The notes under the pieces are model-generated. The model had not been told where the DNA came from, searched no databases, and saw only the letters and a program-made list of their open reading frames with translations. From Candidatus Aenigmatarchaeota archaeon (GTDB taxonomy: Archaea > Aenigmatarchaeota > Aenigmatarchaeia > CG10238-14 > SCSR01): 48,682 nt of DNA. Below, one piece after another: positions 39,798 to 48,682 of this stretch. The stretch is taken from the NCBI GenBank assembly GCA_018920185.1, contig JAHLMT010000005.1:1-48682 (forward strand), written 5' to 3'. Position 1 is the first letter of the stretch; every line of letters starts with the position of its first letter. The position numbers and the translations under genes were made by a program.

Positions 39798-40478
39798 TCA
39801 TCCGACAACAGTACCACTATGATTTCCTTCAACAGCTTTAATTATTTCATCTGGGTTATTTCCGTCTATCAAAATTGTTTTTATTTTATATTTTTTAATG
39901 AGTTTAGCTGCCTTCAAATCAAACAGCCTATGCTCACCAGGTATCTGAGCATTCTTTTGGATTATTTTCAGAAATTCATCATGTGAGAGTTTATCAAACT
40001 TCTTTGCATTTGGATTAATTTTTGGATCTTCTGAATAAACACCCGAAACATTTGAAACATTAACTAATAAATCGGCTTTTACAAGCTTGGCAAAGTAAGC
40101 TGCATCATAATCACTAGAAGTTCCAGCATCGTATCCACCACATACTATTATTTTCTTACCAAAATTCTTTCCTATTTCGTTAATCGTATTTTTCAGAGGT
40201 TTCCATGTCACAAGATAACCTTTATCGCCTAGACCACAAACAAATGTAGAAGCATTAATGTGAGTTGACATTATGCCGATGAAATCTAGTCTTTTACTCT
40301 GGCCGCCCAATTGTTTACCGATTTTCTGGTACTCTCTGCAGACTTTTCCACCACCTATGACTAAAATAAGTTTATGTTTTTTTGCAAGTAACTTTACTGT
40401 ATCAATGTATTTCTTGAAATGTTCCATTGTCAATTCTTTAGTTAAGACAGATCCACCAAGAGAAATCACAATCTTCAT
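39798..40478 (-). CDS. pyrH: UMP kinase (archaeal type)
   Basis: 226 residues, amino-acid-kinase fold. KIVISLGGSVLTKE (1-15), VIGGGKVCREYQKIG (about 42), KIIVCGGYDAGTSSDYDAAYFAKL (about 110-135), NVSNVSGVYSEDPKINPNAK and HRLFDLKAAKLI are typical. It phosphorylates UMP to UDP, feeding pyrimidine nucleotides to the dCTP/dTTP route. Archaeal length (about 225). It follows the EF-Tu-domain gene by 18 nt on the same strand. Confidence 0.94.
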   Translation of the reverse strand: MKIVISLGGSVLTKELTMEHFKKYIDTVKLLAKKHKLILVIGGGKVCREYQKIGKQLGGQSKRLDFIGIMSTHINASTFVCGLGDKGYLVTWKPLKNTINEIGKNFGKKIIVCGGYDAGTSSDYDAAYFAKLVKADLLVNVSNVSGVYSEDPKINPNAKKFDKLSHDEFLKIIQKNAQIPGEHRLFDLKAAKLIKKYKIKTILIDGNNPDEIIKAVEGNHSGTVVG

Positions 40479-40496
40479 GTAATTAAATTGGTGTTA

Positions 40497-40754
40497 CTAT
40501 TCTTCAAGCTTGTAGACAACATCACCAGGTCGAACTTTATCAGATACTTTCAATCCTATGGAATCTCCCTTGTGAGCAACTTTTACTGGTTGATGTTCTA
40601 TTTGCATACTATCGGCGATTTGTTGTATGTTAGTGGTGGTGCCTTCTATAGAAATCTGATCACCTTGTTGCAGGTCATCTTCAAGTTCTACTATAGCAAC
40701 ACCTATCTTGTTGTAATAATGTGTGACTTTACCAACGAGTTTCTTTTCTACCAT
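40497..40754 (-). CDS. EF-Tu domain-2-like small protein
   Basis: 85 residues forming one beta barrel: KLVGKVTHYYNKIGVAIVELEDDLQQGDQISIEG ... HKGDSIGLKVSDKVRPGDVVYKL, the pattern of translation-factor domain II without a G domain. GGAGG lies 9 nt before the ATG. Homologues in archaea are often near peptidase U32 or translation genes; here it precedes pyrH. It may bind RNA or a protein partner; function unknown. Confidence 0.82.
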   Translation of the reverse strand: MVEKKLVGKVTHYYNKIGVAIVELEDDLQQGDQISIEGTTTNIQQIADSMQIEHQPVKVAHKGDSIGLKVSDKVRPGDVVYKLEE

Positions 40755-40911
40755 CTATGAAAGCCTCCTATTTATCTTTTTGAAAGTGTAGTTTAAAAGC
40801 TTATCCTTGTAGGATGGGGATCCTGTCCACATAAGCTAGTTCTGGTTTGAATCAAGAAACAGAATATCTTTGTCCGCAACAAGAAACCTATACTGCTAAA
40901 CTCATTGGTAG

Positions 40912-41142
40912 ACTACATTAGTACATTTCCGAGGATTTGGTATAGGCACAGAAATTATAAGTAGGGGATTCGAATACTACAGAAGAAATAATTTTGTGAG
41001 AGCATCTACTATGACTAGTAATCCTGATGTCATGAGATTCCATGATATTCTAGGTTCATATAAACTTGCCACAATTCCAAGATACTATCTAGATGGTGCA
41101 ACTGGCATTCTATACTGTAATCAAATACAAAAGAGAGATTAA
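40912..41142 (+). pseudogene. Decayed GNAT acetyltransferase (C-terminal part)
   Basis: An open frame of 76 codons begins after a stop and has no usable start; it reads TLVHFRGFGIGTEIISRGFE, the strand and acetyl-CoA pyrophosphate loop (R-G-x-G-I-G) of GNAT enzymes, and continues to a plausible C-terminus NQIQKRD. Upstream DNA from about 40860 shows GNAT-like fragments in other frames with stops. Most likely an inactivated gene at the edge of the accessory segment. Confidence 0.6.
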
Positions 41143-41327
41143 ATTTTCCTACTCACCCTTCTCATAACTTCCTTAAACCCCATTTTCTTAAATAACAACA
41201 TCGGTTGCAATGAGATAATGACTGTGATTCAGTTTATGAGGATGTTTGCATACGGGCTGTCAATTGGAGATGATTATTTTATGTGGACAGCATCATGTTG
41301 GTGAAAGAGGAATGAATTAGTTGCGGT

Positions 41328-41474
41328 ATGGAGAAAGCAATAGTTGACAGCTTCGATGTTATGAAGAGAATTAAGCAAAAATGTCCTGAAGAGTGTATTC
41401 AATTAGATCCAACAAAAATTGCTTTAACATTATTCATCCAAAATAGAAAAGAGAAACAGATTAAAAGTGATTAG
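41328..41474 (+). CDS. 48-residue hypothetical protein upstream of helicase
   Basis: MEKAIVDSFDVMKRIKQKCP starts a 48-residue helical product ending in a basic tail; two Cys. It is on the same strand as the restriction-like module and ends 96 nt before it. Its last codons lie in the first copy of a 20-nt direct repeat. No recognisable Shine-Dalgarno. Could be a small regulatory gene or a remnant. Confidence 0.35.
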   Translation: MEKAIVDSFDVMKRIKQKCPEECIQLDPTKIALTLFIQNRKEKQIKSD

Positions 41475-41497
41475 AATAAAGAGAAACAGATTAAAAG
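41448..41497 (+). repeat. Direct repeat of 20 nt upstream of the helicase gene
   Basis: AAAGAGAAACAGATTAAAAG occurs at 41448-41467 and, identical, at 41478-41497, with 30-nt periodicity (about three helical turns). It lies 74 nt before the helicase ATG. Possible regulator-binding repeats or the trace of a tandem duplication. Confidence 0.8.
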
Positions 41498-41570
41498 AAT
41501 ATATGTTGATTTTTTGTTAATCAAATTCAATGATTATATTATGAAAAAATATTTGGGGTGAACTATAAAA

Positions 41571-44500
41571 ATGAAGATAGAAATGAAATTAGTTGATAAT
41601 TTGGCTGGTGTTATAGAAGGTGAAGAAGCGGTTATCGATGTCTTTAAACGTCATATTTCTGATGCAATAAAAAATAAGAAAAAATTAGATATAGACATAG
41701 CGGTTGGGTTTTTCTTTTTTGAAGGATTTAGAGAAGTATCGCCATTTTTAAAAGAATTGTATAAGAATGGTAAACTTGGAAAAATAAAAGTAATCATGGG
41801 TATGGAGACAACACCAAGTACTAAAGACGCTCTACTATCTTTACAACGTGATGTTTCTGTACTTGATGATGAAGATATAAAATTTTTAAAAGAGTTATAT
41901 GAAAATAAAAAAATAGAATTTCGAGTTTATTTAGATAGAAGATTTCATGTAAAATTGTATATGTTCTATAAAAATGATACGATAGTTGAAGTGTGGGTCG
42001 GTTCTGCTAATTTTACAAGAGGTGGTTTAAAAGAAAACATAGAATTAATTGCTCCTACTGGTACTGATGAATATTCAAGAATGATTTATAAGGAATTTTT
42101 TGAAGAACTATGGAAGAATTCGTCAGATAGATTAGAAGACCTTAAAGTAATTGATGTAATTGTTAAAGAGGTCGGGGAAAAACCTTTTATTTATTTAGAT
42201 CCTAAAACATTTTTTGCGTTCTTGCTAAATAAGCTAAATAAATATTACCTTTTTGAGAATATAGAATTGGAAGAAGCGCAAGCACTTGAGTTTCAAAAAA
42301 TAAGTTTTTTTGCATCTTTGGATATTTTGAACAATTATGGCGGGTGTATTTTGTCAAACTCAGTTGGTACAGGAAAAACCGTCATTGCTGCGACTATTGT
42401 GAAATATTTTAATTCAATTGGGAAAAAAGCATTGATGATAATAAAGCCAGCATCAACTGATTTTTGGAAAAGTATTTTAAAGGAATGTGGAGTGAGTTTA
42501 TCATACAATGAAATTATTTCCATTGGCAAATTACATCAAGCCAATTTTGATTTAGAATCATATTCAAATAAGTTTGGATTAATTGTTGTTGATGAGTCGC
42601 ATAATTACAGAGTATCTAAACCGAAATCTAATAGAAGAAAAAATTTAGAAAACATTTGTATTAAAAATGAAGATGCAAAAGTGCTATTAATAACAGCTAC
42701 TCCAATAAATCTATCTCCAAAAGACTTAATAGATCTTATAAGTATATTCTCTCGAGGAAAATACAAAACAAAAATGGACGAAGAGGGAATAACAAAAAAG
42801 ATTAGAGAACTAATAAGAAAGCTCGATAATATTGATAAAGAAGCGGTTGAATTGCTTAAAGAATTACAACAGAAATTTGTCATAAGATTTGATTGGCATT
42901 CAATTAGTGAATTATTCGCTGAAGATATTAAGAAAATTTCTGGTGGCTTAATTTTTGAAGAACCAGCAGTTAATGAAAATGAATATACATATCCTACTCT
43001 TGTTAAGACTTTAATTTTCGATAAGGTCGTTGATTTTTTGAAAAAGTTAAACTACGAGTACGCCAAAATGTGGGAAGGTAGCTATGTAGAAGATAAGAAT
43101 TTAATTTTTTGGTATAAATGGATACTTTATAAAAGATTAGAGAGTAGCCTTTATGCATTTAAAGTAAGTTTAGAAACGATGATTAAAAGAAATGAACTCC
43201 TTCTAAATTTTATGAGTGGTAAGTCATATGATAAAAAAGAATTAATAAAATATTTTGGAGAAGATAGGTACGAACCAATTCTTAACTGTTTAAATAAAAT
43301 GAATAGTGACCAGAGAAAAAAAGTTGTGAAAAATATAGAAAGCGACATAGACCTCTGCAATAATATGCTTAAAAAATTTGATGAATTAGAAGAAAAAGGT
43401 ATTGAAAATTTCGACACAAAATTAAAAAATCTAATCGAATTAATTAGAAGGAATAAGGGAAAACCAATGCTAATTTTTTCGAGTTATATTGCTACTGTAA
43501 ATTATCTTTACAAAAAATTAAGTAAGTTAAAGGAAATTAAAGAAAAGATTAACTTCATTCATGGTCTTGCTAAGAAAGATAAAGAGAAATTTGTGAATGA
43601 TTTTGAAAATGGCAAATTTGATATTATCATCGCAACAGATGTGTTATCTGAGGCTGTTAATTTACCTAGAGCAAAAATAGTAATAAATTATGACTTGCCT
43701 TACAATCCTGTGAGATTAATTCAACGAGATGGAAGAGCCATCAGGATAACCAATCCTAAAAAGGTTGAGATATTTAATTTTATTCCAAAAGCTGAAATTG
43801 ATAAAGAATTGGAAATTTATAAAAAGCTTAACATGCGTGTTAATAATATTTTGACATTTATTGGTTTAGATTTTGCAATGTGGGCGATTGAGGAAAATAA
43901 AATAAAACAAGTGAATGAAGAACATAGAAAAAAAGTAATTGAACTCGTTAGGGAGTATAAAGAAAAGCTATCCCAAGAATCTCCAGAAAAACTTATAAAA
44001 CATCTTATTCCAACTTGGTCCAAGGAAGACGTAGTCTTAAGAAAAGCTATAGAGAAATTTTTAATAACCGAAGATTTAGTAAAGAGTATTGGAGTGTATA
44101 AAAAACCAGTGTATACTATTCTTAAATCTGAGAACGGTAAAGAATTTTTCTATTTATGTTTTCAAAGAGATAAAAAGGTTGAACAGCTTGGAGAATTACA
44201 ACTAGGCTCTTTAATAAAAGCTAAACAACTTTCAGAAGATGATATAAAAAGGATTTACTCATTAGTTGAAGAATCCTTCTTGGAAAAGAAAAAGGAATTA
44301 CTTTATGCTGAAATAGAAGAATCAAAAATAAGAAAGATAATACAACTCTGTAAAAAACTTAAAATAGATTACGAAAAATTACGAATAAGAGAGAAAATTT
44401 ACACTGAAAGTGAATACAAATCTATTCTCAATAAATTAGAAGAATTAGAAAAAGTAGCACCTTGGGAAGAAGAGGAAAAGAAAAGGGAAGTGATAAGTTT

Positions 44501-44582
44501 TATTGAAAGTATGTCAATCCAATCAGTAGAAGAATTAGAAAAAGGTTATAGACTACTAGGGTTTATTAAATATGTCGCTTAA
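41571..44582 (+). CDS. HKD (PLD-type) nuclease fused to SNF2-like helicase
   Basis: 1003 residues. N-terminal HKD/phospholipase-D-like domain with His126-x-Lys128 (FHVKLYMF) and GSAN at 144-147, a single half site that would act as a dimer. Superfamily 2 helicase core: Walker A SVGTGKT (264-270), Walker B DESH (341-344), TATP (375-378), and motif VI QRDGRAIRI (718-726) with VLSEAVNLPRA before it. A helical tail of about 270 residues follows. GGGGTGA lies about 12 nt before the ATG. Predicted DNA-translocating nuclease, co-transcribed with the methyltransferase it overlaps by 11 nt. Candidate defence effector. Confidence 0.88.
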   Translation: MKIEMKLVDNLAGVIEGEEAVIDVFKRHISDAIKNKKKLDIDIAVGFFFFEGFREVSPFLKELYKNGKLGKIKVIMGMETTPSTKDALLSLQRDVSVLDDEDIKFLKELYENKKIEFRVYLDRRFHVKLYMFYKNDTIVEVWVGSANFTRGGLKENIELIAPTGTDEYSRMIYKEFFEELWKNSSDRLEDLKVIDVIVKEVGEKPFIYLDPKTFFAFLLNKLNKYYLFENIELEEAQALEFQKISFFASLDILNNYGGCILSNSVGTGKTVIAATIVKYFNSIGKKALMIIKPASTDFWKSILKECGVSLSYNEIISIGKLHQANFDLESYSNKFGLIVVDESHNYRVSKPKSNRRKNLENICIKNEDAKVLLITATPINLSPKDLIDLISIFSRGKYKTKMDEEGITKKIRELIRKLDNIDKEAVELLKELQQKFVIRFDWHSISELFAEDIKKISGGLIFEEPAVNENEYTYPTLVKTLIFDKVVDFLKKLNYEYAKMWEGSYVEDKNLIFWYKWILYKRLESSLYAFKVSLETMIKRNELLLNFMSGKSYDKKELIKYFGEDRYEPILNCLNKMNSDQRKKVVKNIESDIDLCNNMLKKFDELEEKGIENFDTKLKNLIELIRRNKGKPMLIFSSYIATVNYLYKKLSKLKEIKEKINFIHGLAKKDKEKFVNDFENGKFDIIIATDVLSEAVNLPRAKIVINYDLPYNPVRLIQRDGRAIRITNPKKVEIFNFIPKAEIDKELEIYKKLNMRVNNILTFIGLDFAMWAIEENKIKQVNEEHRKKVIELVREYKEKLSQESPEKLIKHLIPTWSKEDVVLRKAIEKFLITEDLVKSIGVYKKPVYTILKSENGKEFFYLCFQRDKKVEQLGELQLGSLIKAKQLSEDDIKRIYSLVEESFLEKKKELLYAEIEESKIRKIIQLCKKLKIDYEKLRIREKIYTESEYKSILNKLEELEKVAPWEEEEKKREVISFIESMSIQSVEELEKGYRLLGFIKYVA

Positions 44583-47500
44583 ACTCGATATAGAATTCTT
44601 GAAAAATAAAGGATTTTTTAAACAACAGGAAACTGATGAGTATGGCATATTAGACCTCAAAAATAAAATGTTGTATGTTACTACTTCTGACAGAGAGTGG
44701 GTAAAAGAAGTAATTAAAGATATAACTAAAACAGATGTATCCTATGTATGGTTTTTCAATCCAAGGTCTTATGTAGTTTATGTTTATAGAAATTATGGTG
44801 AAGTAAAATGGTTCACATTCAATCCAAATTTCAAAAGAACAGACTATATAAAAAGTAAAGAAGATAAAATTAATAAATTCTCACCAGAAAATGTAGATGT
44901 TCTTTTTGACGTGAAATATATTGTTGAAAGTTTCTATAAAGAACTATGGAAAATTAGAATTAAAATGGCAGAATCTATAAAAAACCTTCAAGATGACAAA
45001 AACAAATTGTTAGCTGCTCAAAAATTTATTGATAGGTTAATTTTCACATATTTTTTAGCTCAGTTAAATGTTCTAACTATAAATATAGAAGAACGTGAGT
45101 GGAAACTTACAAAGGAGACTGTAAGAAAGTTTTTCAATTGGCTAAATGAGAAGCTTAGCGAATTTAAATTATTTTCAATATTAACGGAACTTTTTTTTGA
45201 TGTTTTTGGGGAAGATGAAAATAAGAGAAATTTTATAACATTCCAGGTTGAGGATCAGAAAATAAAATTTGAGGGACCATTTTTAGATGGGACCATTTTT
45301 AGAGAGGGAGAATTAGAAGGTATAAAAGAAAGAAAAATAGAGATCACTAGTGGAATTAAAGATTTATTTAATCTTTTAAATAATTATAACTGGGTAGTTG
45401 GGGAGGTATTACCAGAAGATGAAGAAGTAATTTCTGTTTTGACTCCTGAGATCTTAGGTCACATATACGAGAAATTTATTATATCTTTAGAAAACTTTCC
45501 CGATTTAAAAAGGATTAAACTGGACCAATTAAATGTCACACAAGAAGAGTTTAGAGTAGGAAGGCAGAAAATAGGGGCTTATTATACCCCAGAAGAAATA
45601 ACAACATATATTTGCAAAAATACTATTGAGCCTTACTTACTTGATAAATTAAACGGGAAATACAAAAATGTTGAAGAATTATTAAATTCATTATCTGATA
45701 GAGATAAGAAACAAGCTATAGAGATTTTGAAAAATATTAAAATTTGTGATAATGCTTGTGGTTCTGGAGCTTTTCTTGTAAAAGCAGCTGAAATTCTTTT
45801 TAGATTGAGGAAAAGTCTAGGCGAAGAAACGGAAGACTACGAAATTAAAAGGGAAATAATAACAACCAATTTGTATGGCGTAGATATAATGGAAGGTGCC
45901 ATTGAAATAGCTAGACTAAGGCTTTGGTTATGGTTAATAAGTTCTTCGAATAGCAAAATAGAAATACAACCTCTACCTAATTTGGAATTTAATATAATGT
46001 GTGGAAATTCTTTAATTGGATACATAGAATTGCCACAAAAGTGGGGAGCTAAACTTTCTGATGACCCACAAAAAATAAGGAAATTGATGGAAGAGCGTGA
46101 CCAGCTAATTAACAAATACAAAGAGACGCATGATTCTGAAAAAGCAAAAAAAATGAAGTCTGATATCGAAAAAATAAGCAAGGAAATTAGATTAGAGCTA
46201 AATAAGAGGCTATTTCATGAGTTAGAATCAAAAGGGATTGAGATTAAATGGGATGAATTTATTGAGCTAAAACCATTTCATTGGGGGTTTGAATTTTATG
46301 AAGTTTTTAACCCGTATAAATCTAAAGAAGAAAAAGGATTTGATGTTGTTGTTGGTAATCCTCCATATATTGAAAACAAAAAAATGAAAAGCGAAGTTGA
46401 AAAAAATATACTTAAAGAAACTTATAATTCAGCCTATAAATTGTTTGACTATGCTGTTGTTTTTATTGAAAGAAGTTATCAGATTTTAAAAAAGGGTGGT
46501 CTATTTTCCTATATAGTTACTAACAAATTTACTTCTACAGATTATGGTATAAAAATTAGAGAATTGATTCTTAAACATACAGAACTAAGAGAACTTTTAG
46601 ATATTTCTCACATAGAAGTTTTTGAAGGAATAGCAATTTATCCTATTATAATTATTTTCAAAAAAGACGTTTGTAAAGCTAAGACTCTTTTAGGAATCAA
46701 AATCCGAGACGAATCTTCTCTTTCTGATAGTTCTTTTAACAAAATATTTATTCCACAAAGTAAATTTTTAGAGATTCCCGACTACATCCTCGATACTTCT
46801 GGAAATATACCAATCTGTGAAAAAATACGGAAAAGTAAAAACGTGACCGCACTCGGTAACATTTGTGATTTATTTTACAGAGTTTTAGGATTTACTGGGT
46901 GGAACAAGATATTAAACTTAGTGATTAACAAAAAGTCAGAAAACGAATGTTTAAAATTTATAGGAACAGCAAACATAACACCATTTGTTATTAACGAAGA
47001 AATACAATTAAAAGTAGCGGGCAAGGTTTTCAAAAATTGTTATTTAGCATTTTCTAAAAAATTTCCAAAAGAAGGTTGGGACATTTTTAAAAGGGAAAAA
47101 TTGCTAATTAAGGAAGTTGCCCTATTTCTTACTACAGCATATGATAAAGGTGAGTATGCTAACTTAACTGGGATGTATATGTTAATTATTAATAACAAAA
47201 ACATTTCATACTTCTATTTATTGGGACTTTTAAACTCCAAAATATTAGATTTTTATTTTAGGTCTTTATATGGCGCTACACATATGGCAGGTGGGTATTT
47301 AAGATTTAATGGTAGTTACTTGAAAAAACTGCCTATCTACATTCCGCAGAATGCAGTCGAAATTCATCTTATCGAAGAGTTGTCAAATTACATTTATCTC
47401 ACTAAACTGTTTTCTTTAAAAGAAAGAGTAAACAATGAAAAACTTTTAGAAGCGTTAATAGAACTATTAAACTGTTCTATCTATGCGCTTTATTTTAAAG

Positions 47501-47721
47501 ATTTAATTAAAACTAATTTTTTAGTTTTAATGGAACGCCACTTAAAACAACTAACAATATTTAAGACCAATGAAGAGAAGTTAAAAGTTATTAAAGAAAT
47601 TGTTGAAAAAATTAGCAAAGATAAAAAAATAACAGATGAAATTAATAAAATAAAAAATCATAAATGGGTAAAGATTATCGAAGAAAGTTATACTAATTTG
47701 AAAGAACACCAATCTAAATAA
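44572..47721 (+). CDS. Eco57I-type N6-adenine DNA methyltransferase with C-terminal specificity region
   Basis: 1049 residues. A helical N-terminal region (about 1-330) precedes GAYYTP (335-340), motif I DNACGSGAF (393-401), GVDIMEGAIEIARLRLWL (436-452) and catalytic motif IV NPPY (596-599), the gamma-class N6-adenine arrangement. Residues from about 700 to 1049 look like a TaqI/Eco57I-type target recognition region (SGNIPICEKI ... GLLNSKILDFYFRSL). Size and order resemble PglX and DISARM/Type ISP methylases. It overlaps the HKD-helicase gene by 11 nt. Likely protects host DNA and supplies sequence specificity to the partner. Confidence 0.9.
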   Translation: MSLKLDIEFLKNKGFFKQQETDEYGILDLKNKMLYVTTSDREWVKEVIKDITKTDVSYVWFFNPRSYVVYVYRNYGEVKWFTFNPNFKRTDYIKSKEDKINKFSPENVDVLFDVKYIVESFYKELWKIRIKMAESIKNLQDDKNKLLAAQKFIDRLIFTYFLAQLNVLTINIEEREWKLTKETVRKFFNWLNEKLSEFKLFSILTELFFDVFGEDENKRNFITFQVEDQKIKFEGPFLDGTIFREGELEGIKERKIEITSGIKDLFNLLNNYNWVVGEVLPEDEEVISVLTPEILGHIYEKFIISLENFPDLKRIKLDQLNVTQEEFRVGRQKIGAYYTPEEITTYICKNTIEPYLLDKLNGKYKNVEELLNSLSDRDKKQAIEILKNIKICDNACGSGAFLVKAAEILFRLRKSLGEETEDYEIKREIITTNLYGVDIMEGAIEIARLRLWLWLISSSNSKIEIQPLPNLEFNIMCGNSLIGYIELPQKWGAKLSDDPQKIRKLMEERDQLINKYKETHDSEKAKKMKSDIEKISKEIRLELNKRLFHELESKGIEIKWDEFIELKPFHWGFEFYEVFNPYKSKEEKGFDVVVGNPPYIENKKMKSEVEKNILKETYNSAYKLFDYAVVFIERSYQILKKGGLFSYIVTNKFTSTDYGIKIRELILKHTELRELLDISHIEVFEGIAIYPIIIIFKKDVCKAKTLLGIKIRDESSLSDSSFNKIFIPQSKFLEIPDYILDTSGNIPICEKIRKSKNVTALGNICDLFYRVLGFTGWNKILNLVINKKSENECLKFIGTANITPFVINEEIQLKVAGKVFKNCYLAFSKKFPKEGWDIFKREKLLIKEVALFLTTAYDKGEYANLTGMYMLIINNKNISYFYLLGLLNSKILDFYFRSLYGATHMAGGYLRFNGSYLKKLPIYIPQNAVEIHLIEELSNYIYLTKLFSLKERVNNEKLLEALIELLNCSIYALYFKDLIKTNFLVLMERHLKQLTIFKTNEEKLKVIKEIVEKISKDKKITDEINKIKNHKWVKIIEESYTNLKEHQSK

Positions 47722-47944
47722 TTCCTTCTTCTTTTAACTTCTGTTCAATTTCTTCTAAACTTTTACCACATACATTACATCCAGATTTTACAATCCAAAC
47801 ATCAGAGCTCTTGGTTTTAGAAAATTTTCCAGGTAAAGACCTTGCTCCAGACCTTTTAATGGAAATAGCCCCAGGAATGTACCAACATTGAATTTTACCT
47901 TTATCACAAAATGGACAACTCAATTCTTCATATTGACCTCTCAT
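47714..47944 (-). CDS. Cys4 zinc-ribbon protein (MRGQYEE family)
   Basis: 76 residues from MRGQYEELSC; a start three codons upstream was rejected because the family begins with MRGQYEE. Cys10-x2-Cys13 (CPFC) pairs with CNVC (about 57-60); between them SLPGKFSKTKSSDVWIV is basic. The C-terminal SLEEIEQKLKEEGII is a helix. Recurrent archaeal small zinc protein of unknown role. Its end overlaps the methyltransferase stop by 8 nt, convergent. Confidence 0.82.
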   Translation of the reverse strand: MRGQYEELSCPFCDKGKIQCWYIPGAISIKRSGARSLPGKFSKTKSSDVWIVKSGCNVCGKSLEEIEQKLKEEGII

Positions 47945-47984
47945 AAAAATCACTTATATTAGAAATATTTTAAACTTAAGATAA

Positions 47985-48109
47985 TTAACTAACCGGTCCT
48001 TTCTTAGCTTTTTCTAAAGCAACTATCAAATTAACATTCTCTGTAGATAATCCTAATTCTTTTAACTTATTTCAAAACCAGCAGCATCAATTATTTCCTT
48101 TCTAAACAT
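47985..48109 (-). pseudogene. Frameshifted small gene fragment
   Basis: The minus strand reads MFRKEIIDAAGFEIS then a stop; a neighbouring frame continues KELGLSTENVNLIVALEKAK to a stop at 47985. The two halves fit a single helical protein of about 40 residues broken by a frameshift near 48066. Probably decayed. Confidence 0.45.
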
Positions 48110-48187
48110 ATGAACAAAAAATATCAACTCTTAAATTTAACAGCTCCCTTTTCCTCAGTCACTCTGCATACGGAACCCTATATTCAA

Positions 48188-48512
48188 CCTCCTCCATAGT
48201 AAATCATAAAATCAATTAAAGTTTGTTTTAACTCTTCTTTGCTAATCCATCCCTCTTTAATCACCGCATTTTTTTTTCAACCTCATCCCTTATAGCCTCT
48301 CTAAAAATTGCTCTTAGGAAATATGAAATATCCTCGCTTTCTAAACCTTTCTCTTAAAGCTTTCTCAAAGTTCTGCAAATACTTGCAACTGAAACTCTAG
48401 AACCATACCTTGCCTTGAAAACATTAACATAATCGTTGTAATGGCAGGTGGAGTTCTGCTTCCTCAAAAACCTTCCTATCTCTATCAGTTTTCCATCAAG
48501 CCAATAGCTCAT
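48188..48512 (-). pseudogene. Decayed gene, multiple disruptions
   Basis: From an ATG at 48512 the minus strand reads MSYWLDGKLIEIGRFLRKQN and continues for 52 codons to a TAA at 48354-48356. The same frame resumes with EKGLESEDISYFLRAIFREA, then shifts near 48275 in an A-run and goes on as EGWISKEELKQTLIDFMIYY. The content is coherent, helical and winged-helix-like, indicating one former gene of about 110 codons. No family assigned. Confidence 0.5.
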
Positions 48513-48614
48513 GCCCAAACCAACCTTCTCCAGCTTTAAGCTCTAGAGAAAGCGGGCGGGAGGGAATTTCCGTTAACGTTGGGAACAGAGATAGCTTTAA
48601 ATACTTAAAGTGTA

Positions 48615-48682
48615 TGCAGGGGGTGGGATTTGAACCCACGAACCCATTCCTCAAAATTCTAAGGGACTGACACCTCAAGCCA
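48615..48682 (-). tRNA. tRNA-Leu (probably GAG), 3' part, runs off the window
   Basis: The 3' side is complete: acceptor half CCCCTGC with A73, T arm GTGGG-TTCAAAT-CCCAC and a long variable arm (CCTTA-GAATTT-TGAGG). The sequence entering the window reads GGC-TTGAGGT-GTC, consistent with anticodon loop TTGAGGT (GAG, Leu). The acceptor half equals that of the tRNA-Leu at 21239-21366. The 5' half lies beyond the window; introns there cannot be judged. Confidence 0.75.

Overview
The window is AT-rich archaeal chromosome. Archaeal markers are ribosomal proteins eS8, eL37 and uL16, an LSm protein, SepF, two-subunit replication factor C, archaeal UMP kinase, a DUF1512 protein, TATA-box promoters, and tRNA genes carrying bulge-helix-bulge (BHB) introns. 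Many short genes, lipoproteins, bacterial-type ThyA and DHFR, and small membrane proteins suggest an uncultivated DPANN-type lineage. That placement is inference; no rRNA gene is present.

Layout. 1-2.0 kb (minus): Nudix hydrolase, SepF, LSm and a Tat-type lipoprotein with an HEYIH motif. 2.1-8.1 kb: eS8, two MgtE-type half transporters, two VTT/DedA-like membrane proteins and a calcium-type P-ATPase. 8.1-15.4 kb: TatD nuclease, lipoproteins, both RFC subunits flanking a small membrane protein, a winged-helix regulator, a cupredoxin and an asparaginase. 15.5-21.3 kb: a compact Fe-S assembly operon, HTH/Cys regulator - deoxyribosyltransferase-like - sufC-sufB-sufD-sufS-sufU, whose last gene runs into a convergent tRNA-Leu. 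21.4-30.3 kb: mixed small genes, five tRNA or tRNA-like loci, two 41-residue Cys-rich paralogues, a Cas2-like protein behind an 18-bp palindrome, a matrixin-like protease, eL37, an aldo/keto reductase and a NYN nuclease. 30.5-33.4 kb: winged-helix protein, DUF1512, an unknown 428-residue protein and a 54-residue histone-like protein.

33.5-38.6 kb is a thymidylate neighbourhood: nucleotide kinase, dCTP deaminase, serine hydroxymethyltransferase, thymidylate synthase, DHFR and a second dCTP deaminase/dUTPase-like protein. Together they can make dUMP, methylate it to dTMP with CH2-folate, recycle the folate and probably handle the nucleotide product. After uL16, a Rieske protein, an intron-bearing tRNA-Thr, UMP kinase and an EF-Tu domain-2-like protein comes an accessory segment (40.8-48.6 kb). 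It holds a decayed acetyltransferase, a two-gene restriction-like module (HKD nuclease-SNF2 helicase plus Eco57I-type methyltransferase), a zinc-ribbon protein, decayed ORFs and the 3' part of another tRNA-Leu.

The most unusual content is the restriction-like module, the tandem Cys-rich mini-proteins directly behind tRNA-Glu, and four tRNA genes that each carry two introns, one of them in the T stem.
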